Assembly (NCBI RefSeq): GCF_030063305.1
Contig: NZ_JASISV010000003.1
Location: 62,001 to 126,000, forward strand
Reading direction: 5' to 3'
From: Salinibacterium sp. G-O1
GTDB lineage: Bacteria; Actinomycetota; Actinomycetes; Actinomycetales; Microbacteriaceae
DNA length: 64,000 nucleotides
Position numbers and translations under genes: made by a program. Position 1 is the first letter of the stretch. Each line of letters starts with the position of its first letter. The notes beneath the pieces were generated by a model. The model worked only from the letters and a program-made list of their open reading frames with translations. It searched no databases and had not been told where the DNA came from. Below are positions 16,650 through 24,434 of this stretch, one piece after another.

Positions 16650-17551
16650 GGGTGGCGGTCACCGGGGCGAGCGGCTTCGTCGGTGGGGCCATCGCCACGG
16701 CGCTGGCCGAGCGCGGCCATGACGTCACCGGCTTCGGCCGCGCGCCGGCCGGCTGGCACGGCAACTACGAACAGTGGGACATCACCGACGGCGTTCGGGC
16801 GCTGAGCTCAGACGCGGTGGTGCACTGCGCCGCGCTCGCCGACGACTGGGCGCCGCTCAGTCAGTCACTGCGCGTGAACCGGCTCGGCACGCGTACCGTC
16901 GTCGCCAGCTTTCCCGGGGCCCGGGTCGTGCACCTCTCCACCTCGAGCGTGTACGACGCTTTCGTGCCCAACGTCCGGGTGCGCGAATCGCAGATCGCGA
17001 CGCGGTTTTTGAACTCGTACCCGGAATCGAAGGCGGCGGCAGAGGCCGAGGTCGGCGACAACGCAGTCATCCTGCGGCCGCACGCCGTCTACGGTCCGGG
17101 GGATACGACGCTGCTCCCGCGTCTGGTGGCCGGAGTTCGGGGCCGCAGGCTCGTGCTGCCGGAGGGCGCGAAGGTCAGGCACACCCTCACCCACATCGAC
17201 AACCTGGTGGATGCCGCGGAGCTGGCGCTCACCGGTCCCGTGGGCACCTACAACATCGGCGACGACGGCGACGTGCTGCTGTCTGACGTGCTCCGCGAGC
17301 TGCTCGACCGGCGTGGGCTGCGGGATGTCGCGATCGCCAGCATCCCGTATCGGGCCGCCTTCGCGACCGCCGGTGCCCTCGAGGCGATCCACCGGGCGAC
17401 CGGGCGCGGGCCCGGGGCGGCAGCGCCGAGGCTGACCCGCTATGCGGTCAGCCAGCTCGGCCTCGAGCGCACCCTCGACCTCACCGCTGCGCGGAACGCG
17501 CTCGGGTACTCGCCCAGGCCCACGAGCCTGGCGAATGCGGAACAATGGTAG
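16646..17551 (+). CDS. NAD(P)-dependent extended SDR, OleD-like
   Basis: 301 residues. TGASGFVGGAI (6-16) is the cofactor loop, HLSTSSVYD carries the catalytic serine and YPESK the Tyr/Lys pair. HAVYGPGDTTLLPRL and THIDNLVDA are typical of the 3-beta-HSD/OleD branch, which reduces 2-alkyl-3-oxoalkanoates. The ATG overlaps the ligase stop by 4 nt (ATGA). In this context it would reduce the beta-keto acid from the OleA-like enzyme before the ligase acts. OleB, the decarboxylating hydrolase, is not encoded here. Confidence 0.72.
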   Translation: MRVAVTGASGFVGGAIATALAERGHDVTGFGRAPAGWHGNYEQWDITDGVRALSSDAVVHCAALADDWAPLSQSLRVNRLGTRTVVASFPGARVVHLSTSSVYDAFVPNVRVRESQIATRFLNSYPESKAAAEAEVGDNAVILRPHAVYGPGDTTLLPRLVAGVRGRRLVLPEGAKVRHTLTHIDNLVDAAELALTGPVGTYNIGDDGDVLLSDVLRELLDRRGLRDVAIASIPYRAAFATAGALEAIHRATGRGPGAAAPRLTRYAVSQLGLERTLDLTAARNALGYSPRPTSLANAEQW

Positions 17552-18486
17552 CGATGTCTCACGATCACGGGAGCCCCGCCACCGGCCACAACCACGGCGC
17601 CCGGTCGAGCCGCACGCGGCTGGCCCTCGCCCTCGGCATCACGGCGGCGGTGCTGGTCGCCGAGGTGATCGGGGCCATCATCACCGGCAGCCTCGCGCTG
17701 CTCGTGGATGCGGCTCACATGCTCACGGACGCCGGCGGGCTGACCATCGCCCTGCTCGCGGCGACCCTCGCCGGCCGCCCAGCCACGAAGAACCGCACGT
17801 GGGGGTTTGCCCGCAGCGAAGTGCTGGGCGCCACGGCCCAGGCGGCCGTGCTGCTCGCGGTCGGCATCTTCGTGGTGGTCGAAGCCGTTCAGCGCCTGTT
17901 CAACCCGCCCGAGATCGAGAGCGAACTTCTGCTGGTCTTCGGTGTGATCGGACTACTCGGCAATGTGGCATCCATTGTCATTCTGGCCAGCGAACGCGGC
18001 AAGAACCTCAACATGCGCGCGGCGTTCCTCGAGGTCATCAACGACGCGCTTGGCTCGGTCGCGGTGATCGTGGCCGCGATCGTGATCACGCTGACGGGCT
18101 TCCAGTTCGCCGACGCGATTGCCGCGATCCTCATCGGCGCGCTCATCGTGCCCCGGGCCGTGCTGCTGCTGCGCGACTCGACCAGCGTGCTGCTCGAGTC
18201 GACGCCGAAGGGTGTCGACCTCGACGCGGTGCGCGGCCACATCCTGAACCTCGACCACGTGACCGGCGTGCACGACCTGCACGTGAGTCAGATCGCGACC
18301 GGGCTTCCCGTGCTCACCGCTCACGTGGTGGTCGAAGACTCCTGTTTCTACGACGGCCACACCGCGCAGATGCTGGATGCCCTGCAGCACTGCGTTGCCG
18401 AGCACTTCGCCGTGCAGATCGAGCACTCCACATTCCAGCTCGAACCTGCCGCGCACGCCGCCCACGAGCATCCGACACACGACTAG
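17545..18486 (+). CDS. Cation diffusion facilitator (CzcD/ZitB-type Zn2+ efflux)
   Basis: 313 residues with a His-rich N-terminus (SHDHG, GHNHG) and six predicted helices. The HxxxD metal site is in LVDAAHMLTDAGG (helix 2) and its partner is EVINDALGSVAV (helix 5). A cytoplasmic C-terminal domain carries further histidines (AHAAHEHPTHD). It exchanges zinc or a similar ion for protons. The start at ATG 17545 overlaps the SDR stop; ATG 17554 is also possible. The coupling to the OleD-like gene may be incidental. Its 3' end overlaps the stop of the convergent P450 by 4 nt (CTAG). Confidence 0.88.
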   Translation: MVAMSHDHGSPATGHNHGARSSRTRLALALGITAAVLVAEVIGAIITGSLALLVDAAHMLTDAGGLTIALLAATLAGRPATKNRTWGFARSEVLGATAQAAVLLAVGIFVVVEAVQRLFNPPEIESELLLVFGVIGLLGNVASIVILASERGKNLNMRAAFLEVINDALGSVAVIVAAIVITLTGFQFADAIAAILIGALIVPRAVLLLRDSTSVLLESTPKGVDLDAVRGHILNLDHVTGVHDLHVSQIATGLPVLTAHVVVEDSCFYDGHTAQMLDALQHCVAEHFAVQIEHSTFQLEPAAHAAHEHPTHD

Positions 18487-19721
18487 GCCTTCTGCACGAC
18501 CAGGCTCTCGTAGGCCGGGATCAGCACGCGCCTGCCATACCGGCGCGACACCACGCGGAACGGTCGGCCATCGCCCACCAGCAACTGCACGATCTTGGTG
18601 AGTTCGGCCCTCGCGAGCGGTCCGCCGAGGCAGAGGTGGCGGCCGGCGCCGAACCACAGCTGACGGTTCTGCGGGATGTACTCGCGGTCGACGCGAAACT
18701 GTCCAGCCAGATTGTTGGCCGTCCAGGTGAGCACGACTATGCGCTCCCCGGCTTTCAGGCGGTGCCCGCCGATATCGAGATCGGCCAGCACCGAGCGGCC
18801 GATAATCGGGGCGGGCGAGGTGACCCTCAGCGCCTCGCGAACCGCGCCATCCATCAACTCGGGATGCTCGATCAGCCTGTGCTGCTCACCCGTGTCGTAC
18901 AGCAGGGCCGCCGTGCGCGCCATCGCGGACGCCGCCGTCTCGGTGCCGGCGACCATGAGCAGCGTCGAAAGCCCCTTCGTCTCCGTGAGGGTCAGGCCGT
19001 GGTCGCGGCATCGGCCGATGACCGTGTCGCCGGCGGCGGTCGCGAACGATCCGTCGATGTGACCCGTGAGCTTCTCGACGATCACCCTGGCGGCCGCGAT
19101 CTTGTGCGGCGGCAGCACGGTGTCTGCGGTGGTTCCGAGGGCGGTGGCCGCGAGCTCTTCACCCGTGCGGAAGATGTCGAGGTATGCCTCGTCGGTGTCA
19201 GCGACATCCATTCCGAGCAGAGTGACGACCATCTGGCCGACCAGGATGCGCGAGAGGTCAGCCAGATCGATCGGTTCGCCCGCGTCGAAAGCGCGGCGGG
19301 CGTCGGCGATTCTGGAGCCCCACGCGCGCTCGACGAACTCGAAACTGGTTTTCTCGGTGAACAGTTCGCGGCTCTTCGTGCGCAGGTCGTAATGGCCGGG
19401 GCCGTCGAACAGGCCGTAGACCCAGTCGCCGAGAATCTGCGCCCACAGATGGCCGACGCCGCCCTCGCTCAACAGCGTGAAGTGGTCTGGGTCGTTGAGC
19501 ACGGCGCGCGCGGTGAGCGGATCTGCGGTGATCCAGCCGAGCCTTGGCACCTTCAGCAGGGGCTTCGCGAACATCCCCAGCCAGTTCAGGATGGGCAGCT
19601 CGGGCCGGGCCGCGCTGAGCAGCCGATGTTCGTGCGCGGCGGCCGACCGCCCGATGCCGTCAGTGAGCGGGTTCAGCGTGCGTTCGCGCCGCGGCGGTCG
19701 AAGGTCAGCGGCAACGGGCAC
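18483..19721 (-). CDS. Cytochrome P450 (second paralogue, convergent to the OleA-like operon)
   Basis: 412 residues from GTG 19721. The haem loop is WFGAGRHLCLGGPLA (Cys364), the I-helix AGTETAAS, and the ExxR is EALR in AVREALRVTSPAPI. The latter aligns with RVTTPSP of the P450 at 13978-15147, and both end in VLIP-x-Y-x-SL-x-V. It is transcribed towards the operon from its own promoter (TAGATT 6 nt before GTG) and shares a 4-nt CTAG overlap with the CDF stop. It may act on the same product as the operon. Confidence 0.9.
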   Translation of the reverse strand: MPVAADLRPPRRERTLNPLTDGIGRSAAAHEHRLLSAARPELPILNWLGMFAKPLLKVPRLGWITADPLTARAVLNDPDHFTLLSEGGVGHLWAQILGDWVYGLFDGPGHYDLRTKSRELFTEKTSFEFVERAWGSRIADARRAFDAGEPIDLADLSRILVGQMVVTLLGMDVADTDEAYLDIFRTGEELAATALGTTADTVLPPHKIAAARVIVEKLTGHIDGSFATAAGDTVIGRCRDHGLTLTETKGLSTLLMVAGTETAASAMARTAALLYDTGEQHRLIEHPELMDGAVREALRVTSPAPIIGRSVLADLDIGGHRLKAGERIVVLTWTANNLAGQFRVDREYIPQNRQLWFGAGRHLCLGGPLARAELTKIVQLLVGDGRPFRVVSRRYGRRVLIPAYESLVVQKA

Positions 19722-19727
19722 CGCCCC

Positions 19728-19733
19728 AATCTA
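19728..19733 (-). promoter_or_regulatory. Putative -10 of the second P450 (leaderless type)
   Basis: TAGATT on the minus strand, 6 nt before the GTG at 19721; an AT-rich patch (CAAAATTGAAAG) lies just upstream of it. Confidence 0.45.
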
Positions 19734-19770
19734 CTTTCAATTTTGGGGAGCTGGCGGGCCTGGCGAGGCG

Positions 19771-20778
19771 TCAGCGCAGGGCCGGAACCCCGGCTGCGGT
19801 GGCAACGGCGACGGCCCCGAGTGACATGGCAGCGATGGCGACCCAGGAGATCGCGGCGACCGCCAGCGGTCGCGCTCCCGTGCGGATCAGCTTGCCCACC
19901 CTGATCGCCGCGCCCAGCCCGAACAGGGCCATGCCCAGCAGCACCAGCTGGGCCGTGTCCGCGGCCTGGAGCAGGGCATCCGGAACCGGCACGAAGGTGC
20001 GCACGAGCACGGCGGCGATGAAGCCGACGAGGAACAGCGGAACCAGCGGAGGTCGTTTGCCCTCGCCGTCACGCTTCACGATGAGGCCCGTGATGGCGAC
20101 CATCGGGGCGAGCATGGCGACGCGCGTCAGCTTCACCACGATGGCGATGGCGAGGGCGGAGGCTCCGGCGATCTGGGCGGTGGCCACCACCTGGCCGACA
20201 TCGTGCACACTCGCGCCGGTCCACATGCCGAACTGTTCCGCGTCGAGGCCGAGCAGCGGCTGAAGCGCGGGCAGCAGCGCGATCGCGAGGGTGCCGCACA
20301 GGGTGACGAGCGCGATCGGGGTGGCCTGCTCCTCCTGCTTCGACCGCGTGACCCCGCTCATCGCTCCGATGGCGGATGCCCCACAGATCGAGAAACCGGC
20401 GGCGATCAACAGGGGCTGGTCGCCCGGCAGGCGCAGCAGCTTTCCGACGCCGAGCGTGAACAGGAAGGTCGCGATGACGATGAGCACGATCATCCCGAGC
20501 ACCAGCCAGCCGAGCCCGGCGATGTCGACGAGACTGAGCTTCAGGCCCAGCAGCACGATCCCGATGCGCAACAGGCGCCGGGCCGCGGTGGCCAGGCCGG
20601 GCTGCAGGATTGCGCGCACCGCCGGGGGCCACGGCAGGGACGTGAACACGACGCCGAGCACGACGCAGACGGTGAGCGTCGGCGCCCACGGCAGCGCGGC
20701 GTTGGTGAGGCTCGCGAGAGCGAACGCGGCGAGCGCGAGGCCAAGACCCGGCAGCACCGCCCATAGTTTCTTAGTCAA
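19771..20778 (-). CDS. YeiH/UPF0324 family putative sulfate exporter
   Basis: A 335-residue protein with about ten hydrophobic helices. Family marks are RIGIVLLGLKLSL, AAGFSICGASAIGAM and GMWTGASVHDVGQVVATAQ. YeiH-family proteins are called inner-membrane transporters, with sulfate or sulfite-related export proposed for some. It overlaps the MarR regulator by 8 nt, so the two form one transcript and the MarR protein is the likely controller of this transporter. Confidence 0.85.
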   Translation of the reverse strand: MTKKLWAVLPGLGLALAAFALASLTNAALPWAPTLTVCVVLGVVFTSLPWPPAVRAILQPGLATAARRLLRIGIVLLGLKLSLVDIAGLGWLVLGMIVLIVIATFLFTLGVGKLLRLPGDQPLLIAAGFSICGASAIGAMSGVTRSKQEEQATPIALVTLCGTLAIALLPALQPLLGLDAEQFGMWTGASVHDVGQVVATAQIAGASALAIAIVVKLTRVAMLAPMVAITGLIVKRDGEGKRPPLVPLFLVGFIAAVLVRTFVPVPDALLQAADTAQLVLLGMALFGLGAAIRVGKLIRTGARPLAVAAISWVAIAAMSLGAVAVATAAGVPALR

Positions 20779-21262
20779 AGTCGAGGCTCAGCTTGCGCAG
20801 CAGGGCGCTGAGTCGCTCCTGTTCGGCCTTCGGCAGCGACGCGAGCAGCTCATGTTCGGCTTCGAGCAGCATGCGGATCGCGGCATCCACCCGGTCACGC
20901 CCCGTCGCCGTCATCACGACCAGGATGCCGCGACCATCGTGCGGGTCGGTGCGGCGCTCGACCAGCTCACGGGTGACGAGCCGGTCGATGCGGTTGGTCA
21001 TGGTGCCGCTCGAGACGAGGGTCTGCTGCAGCAGCGCCTTGGGGCTCAGCTGGTACGGAGCGCCAGCGCGACGCAGCGCCGAGAGCACGTCGAACTCCCA
21101 CAATTCGAGGTCGGATGCCTCGAACGACGTCTTGCGTGCCCGCTCCAGGTGGCGGGCCAGCCGTGCCACGCGCGACAGCACTTGCATGGGGGAGAAGTCG
21201 AGGTCGGGGCGCTCACGCGACCACCCGTCGACGATGCGGTCGACTTCGTCGTTGGTGGGCAT
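20771..21262 (-). CDS. MarR-family transcriptional regulator
   Basis: A 163-residue winged-helix protein. The DNA-recognition helix region is SSGTMTNRIDRLVTRELVERR and the wing is DPHDGRGILVVMT. It is the first gene of a two-gene unit with the YeiH transporter. GATAAT lies 6 nt before its ATG. MarR proteins usually repress their own operon and are released by small phenolics or oxidants; the ligand here is unknown. Confidence 0.88.
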   Translation of the reverse strand: MPTNDEVDRIVDGWSRERPDLDFSPMQVLSRVARLARHLERARKTSFEASDLELWEFDVLSALRRAGAPYQLSPKALLQQTLVSSGTMTNRIDRLVTRELVERRTDPHDGRGILVVMTATGRDRVDAAIRMLLEAEHELLASLPKAEQERLSALLRKLSLDFD

Positions 21263-21268
21263 CCGTCA

Positions 21269-21274
21269 ATTATC
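21269..21274 (-). promoter_or_regulatory. Putative -10 of marR-yeiH (leaderless type)
   Basis: GATAAT on the minus strand, exactly 6 nt before the ATG at 21262. Confidence 0.5.
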
Positions 21275-21416
21275 GCCCCTCGCGCGCGTGGCGGCCCACG
21301 GTGCGGCACGCGGTGCGGCGGCACGCGCGGCGGCGCCGGGTCGCGGTGCGGCTCGCGCGGCGCCGTGGTGCGGCGCGAGCCCGGCGGTGCCCGCGAGCGC
21401 CCGGGTCGGGCATCCA

Positions 21417-21497
21417 CCCAAATGAAGGAGATTTCCGTTGGGAGTGCCGGTTTGCCAGGCAGAAGTGCCTGCATCCGCGATATCTCCTTCATTTGGG
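21417..21497. repeat. Palindromic element, family B, copy 1 (loop type 1)
   Basis: The left arm CCCAAATGAAGGAGATTTCC pairs with the right arm CGATATCTCCTTCATTTGGG, with one mismatch in the core. The roughly 40-nt loop (GGGAGTGCCGGTTTGCC...) is almost identical to that of the copy at 21593. The hairpin stem contains AAGGAGAT on one strand and its complement on the other. Confidence 0.85.
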
Positions 21498-21592
21498 GGT
21501 GAGATGGATGCGCCGGGGGAGCACCTCGCCGATGCCAACGGCGGCCCGCCGGGCCCGGGTTCGCCGCGCGAGCGCCCCGGTCCCGGCATCCA

Positions 21593-21673
21593 CCCAAATG
21601 AAGGAGATTTCCGCTGGGAGTGCCGGTTTGCCAGGCAGAAGTGCCTGCATCCGCAAAATCTCCTTCATTTGGG
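21593..21673. repeat. Palindromic element, family B, copy 2 (loop type 1)
   Basis: The same 81-bp length and nearly the same sequence as the copy at 21417, including the GGCATCCA flank before the left arm. The arms pair perfectly over CCCAAATGAAGGAGATTT. The 95-bp DNA between the two copies is not repeated. Confidence 0.85.
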
Positions 21674-21739
21674 GTGAGGGATGTGACGAATCGGCGGCAG
21701 CGCTGTGATCTGGCAGACTTATCCGGCACGCATGTGTGG

Positions 21740-21811
21740 TCCGCCTTGGTGTAATGGCAGCACGACAGCCTTTGGAGCTGTTAGGTCTAGGTTCGAGTCC
21801 TGGAGGCGGAG
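21740..21811 (+). tRNA. tRNA-Gln (anticodon TTG)
   Basis: 72 nt. The acceptor stem TCCGCCT pairs with AGGCGGA, the D-arm follows (TGGTGTAATGGCAGCA), and the anticodon loop CTTTGGA gives TTG, reading CAA. The T-loop GTTCGAGTC is canonical and the discriminator base is G. CCA is not encoded. It sits directly before glmU, the arrangement usual in actinobacteria. Confidence 0.95.
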
Positions 21812-21835
21812 CCGAAGCTCGCGATCGATTCGCAG

Positions 21836-21893
21836 CGAGATCGCCACTTTTGCTGCCTCCGACGCGGCTGACCCAGCAGAAGTGGCGATCTCG
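21836..21893. repeat. Single-copy palindrome between tRNA-Gln and glmU
   Basis: Arms CGAGATCGCCACTTTTGCTG and CAGCAGAAGTGGCGATCTCG pair at 19 of 20 positions around an 18-nt loop. It lies 24 bp after the tRNA. No T-tract follows on either strand, so it is more likely a palindromic element than a terminator, though it could act as a 3' processing barrier. Confidence 0.7.
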
Positions 21894-21939
21894 ACGCGCA
21901 CGGTGGCGGAGCCGATGACCCTGATGAGCCGGGGTGCGC

Positions 21940-21945
21940 GAGAAT
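21940..21945 (+). promoter_or_regulatory. Putative -10 of glmU (leaderless type)
   Basis: GAGAAT, 6 nt before the ATG at 21952. The first base deviates from TANNNT. Confidence 0.3.
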
Positions 21946-21951
21946 GGCAGC

Positions 21952-23388
21952 ATGACTGACCACAATCTCGCCGTCATCGTTCTCGCCGCAGGCCAGGGCA
22001 CCCGTATGAAGTCGGCACGCCCGAAGGTGCTGCATTCGATCGCGGGCCGAACCCTCATCGGGCACGTCCTCGCGACGGCCCGGGAGCTCGATCCCAGCCT
22101 CGTGATCGCTGTCGTGCGCCACGAGCGCGACACGGTTGTCGCCTCCATCGCCGAACTCATGCCCGATGTCGTGTTCGTCGATCAGGATGACATCCCCGGC
22201 ACCGGTCGCGCCGTCGAGGTCGCCCTCGCGGCACTGCCCGAGGGCTTCGAGGGTGACGTCATCGTGGTCAGCGGCGACGTTCCGCTGCTGGATGCCCGCA
22301 CCCTCGCCGCGCTGATCACCGAGCATCGCGCTGCCAGCGCGGCCGCGACACTCCTGTCTGCGGTGCTGGAGGATTCGACCGGCTACGGGCGCATCATCCG
22401 CAACTCGGACGGAGCGCTCGACCGCATCGTCGAGCAGAAGGACGCGACGGAGGCCGAGCGCGCCGTCACCGAAATCAACTCGGGCACGTACGTGTTCAGC
22501 GTCGGGCCTCTGCGGGTGCAGCTTCCGCTGGTCGGAACGCAGAACTCCCAGGGCGAGAAGTACCTCACCGACGTGGTCGGGATGCTGCGTGCCAGCGGTT
22601 CCGCTGTGTCAGCGGTTCCCGTGTCGGACGGCTGGATGGTGAGCGGCGTCAACGACCGCGTGCAGCTGGCCGAGGCATCCCGCCGCATGAATGAGCTGAT
22701 CGTGCGCCGCTGGCAGGTGGCCGGTGTGACAGTGCACGACCCCGCGACCACGTGGATCGACGCCGATGTGACCCTTGCGGAAGACGTCGAACTGCTGCCG
22801 GGCACGCAGCTGAAGGGCGCGACGCTCATTCAGCGCGGCGCGATCGTCGGGCCAGACACCACCCTCGTCGACTGCGAGATCGGTGAGAACGCGGTCGTGA
22901 AGAGAACGGATGCCACGCTGGCGGTGATCGGCGCCGGTGCGAGTGTTGGCCCGTTCGCCTACCTGCGGCCGGGCACGTATCTCGGAACCGACGGCAAGAT
23001 CGGCACCTTCGTGGAGACCAAGAACTCCACCATCGGCGCTGGTAGCAAGGTGCCGCACCTGAGCTACATCGGCGACACGACGGTGGGGGAGCAGTCCAAC
23101 ATCGGCGCCGGCACCATCACCGCCAACTATGACGGCGTGAACAAGAATCCGACCGTCGTCGGCTCGCACGTGCGCACAGGTTCGCACAACGTGTTTGTGG
23201 CTCCCGTCACCATCGGTGACGGTGCGTACACGGGCGCAGGAACCGTGGTGCGGAAAGAGGTTCCCGCTGGTTCCCTCGCGATCACCGTCGCTCCCCAGCG
23301 CAACATGAGTGGATGGGTGGCCACGCACCGGCCGGGAACGGCGGCGGCTCAGGCGGCGGCCGAGGCATCCGGCGAAACTGAGGTTTAG
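21952..23388 (+). CDS. glmU: Bifunctional UDP-GlcNAc pyrophosphorylase / GlcN-1-P acetyltransferase
   Basis: 478 residues. It acetylates glucosamine-1-phosphate and couples it to UTP to give UDP-GlcNAc for cell wall and glycans. The N-terminal nucleotidyltransferase has LAAGQGTRMKSARPKVLH and VSGDVPLL. The C-terminal left-handed beta-helix has FAYLRPG, GTFVETKNS, GAGTITANYDG and NKNPTVVGSHV. ATG 21952 was chosen over an in-frame ATG at 21934 because a -10-like hexamer lies 6 nt before it and the protein then begins at the conserved beta-strand. The order tRNA-Gln/glmU/prs is typical. Confidence 0.97.
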   Translation: MTDHNLAVIVLAAGQGTRMKSARPKVLHSIAGRTLIGHVLATARELDPSLVIAVVRHERDTVVASIAELMPDVVFVDQDDIPGTGRAVEVALAALPEGFEGDVIVVSGDVPLLDARTLAALITEHRAASAAATLLSAVLEDSTGYGRIIRNSDGALDRIVEQKDATEAERAVTEINSGTYVFSVGPLRVQLPLVGTQNSQGEKYLTDVVGMLRASGSAVSAVPVSDGWMVSGVNDRVQLAEASRRMNELIVRRWQVAGVTVHDPATTWIDADVTLAEDVELLPGTQLKGATLIQRGAIVGPDTTLVDCEIGENAVVKRTDATLAVIGAGASVGPFAYLRPGTYLGTDGKIGTFVETKNSTIGAGSKVPHLSYIGDTTVGEQSNIGAGTITANYDGVNKNPTVVGSHVRTGSHNVFVAPVTIGDGAYTGAGTVVRKEVPAGSLAITVAPQRNMSGWVATHRPGTAAAQAAAEASGETEV

Positions 23389-23456
23389 CGCCGGGTCTGC
23401 CCGGATAAGATTGGAGCAGACAAACGCCGATGACATGTCGGCAGAGAGCGGGGACC

Positions 23457-24434
23457 GTGTCCGAGATTAAGATCACCGGACAAAAGAGGCTCGTGATTGT
23501 GAGCGGCAGGGCCCACCCGCAGCTCGCCATCGACATTGCTGCTGAGCTCGAGACCGATGTTGTGCACACGGATGCTCGCACTTTCGCGAACGGTGAGATC
23601 TACGCTCGTTACGACGAGAGCGTGCGTGGCTGCGACGCCTTCGTGATCCAGTCGCACACCGACCCGATCAACGAGTGGCTCATGGAGCAGCTCATCATGG
23701 TTGACGCGCTTAAGCGCGCATCGGCCAAGCGCATCACCGTCGTTTCGCCGTTCTACCCGTACGCGCGCCAGGACAAGAAGGGCCGCGGTCGCGAGCCGAT
23801 CAGCGCCCGCCTCATCGCCGACCTGTACAAGGCGGCCGGCGCCGACCGCATCATGAGCGTCGACCTGCACGCCGCTCAGATCCAGGGCTTCTTCGACGGC
23901 CCCGTAGATCACCTCTTCGCCATGCCCGTGCTGCTGAAGCATTTCCAGGAGATCCTCGACCCTTCGACGCTCACCGTGGTCTCGCCCGACATGGGTCGCG
24001 TGCGCGTGGCCGACATCTGGAGCGACAAGCTGGGCGCGCCGCTGGCGATCATCCACAAGCGCCGCGACCCGCTGGTGCCCAACCAGGTCACCGTGCACGA
24101 CATTGTCGGCGATGTCGCTGGCCGGGTCTGCCTGATCGTCGACGACATGATCGACACCGGCGGAACCATCCTCAAGGCGGCCGACGCCCTGAAAGAAGCC
24201 GGGGCCACGCGAGTTGTGGTCGCCGCAACGCACGCCATCTTCTCGGCACCGGCACCGCAACTGCTGCAGCACGCATCCATCGATTCCGTGGTCGTCACAG
24301 ACACCCTGCCGATCCCGGAATCGAAGCGCTTCCCGTCACTCACGGTGCTGCCGATCGCGCCGCTGCTGGCCCGCGCCATCCACGAGGTCTTCGACGACGG
24401 TTCAGTGACCAGCATGTTCGATGGGGCCGCGTGA
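23457..24434 (+). CDS. prs: Ribose-phosphate pyrophosphokinase (PRPP synthetase)
   Basis: 325 residues. It makes PRPP from ribose-5-phosphate and ATP for nucleotide, His and Trp synthesis. The order is FANGEIYARYDESVRG (ATP/flexible loop), SPFYPYARQDKK, the metal-binding VDLHAAQIQGFFD, and the PRPP loop CLIVDDMIDTGGTI. The GTG start has a GCGGGGA ribosome site 2-8 nt upstream. It is followed by an overlapping fadD-like gene (GTGA). In most actinobacteria rplY and pth come soon after prs; here they are 10.6 kb further on. Confidence 0.96.
   Translation: MSEIKITGQKRLVIVSGRAHPQLAIDIAAELETDVVHTDARTFANGEIYARYDESVRGCDAFVIQSHTDPINEWLMEQLIMVDALKRASAKRITVVSPFYPYARQDKKGRGREPISARLIADLYKAAGADRIMSVDLHAAQIQGFFDGPVDHLFAMPVLLKHFQEILDPSTLTVVSPDMGRVRVADIWSDKLGAPLAIIHKRRDPLVPNQVTVHDIVGDVAGRVCLIVDDMIDTGGTILKAADALKEAGATRVVVAATHAIFSAPAPQLLQHASIDSVVVTDTLPIPESKRFPSLTVLPIAPLLARAIHEVFDDGSVTSMFDGAA

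Larger units (their letters stand above)
21263..21739. other. 477-bp non-coding interval with two palindromic elements
   Basis: No credible gene. It holds the MarR promoter (GATAAT at 21269-21274), a low-complexity GCG/CGC-rich tract (about 21285-21410) and two nearly identical 81-bp palindromes. It ends at tRNA-Gln. Confidence 0.7.

Noticed and set aside
17442-19904. An 820-codon plus-strand frame
   Set aside because: It crosses the SDR, CDF and second P450 genes in wrong frames; low-complexity Arg/Ala translation.
21417-21673. CRISPR-like pair of repeats
   Set aside because: Only two copies, each an 81-bp palindrome containing its own loop, no regular spacers and no cas genes.
21836-21893. 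Terminator of tRNA-Gln
   Set aside because: A strong stem but followed by GC-rich sequence, not T residues; kept as a palindromic repeat instead.
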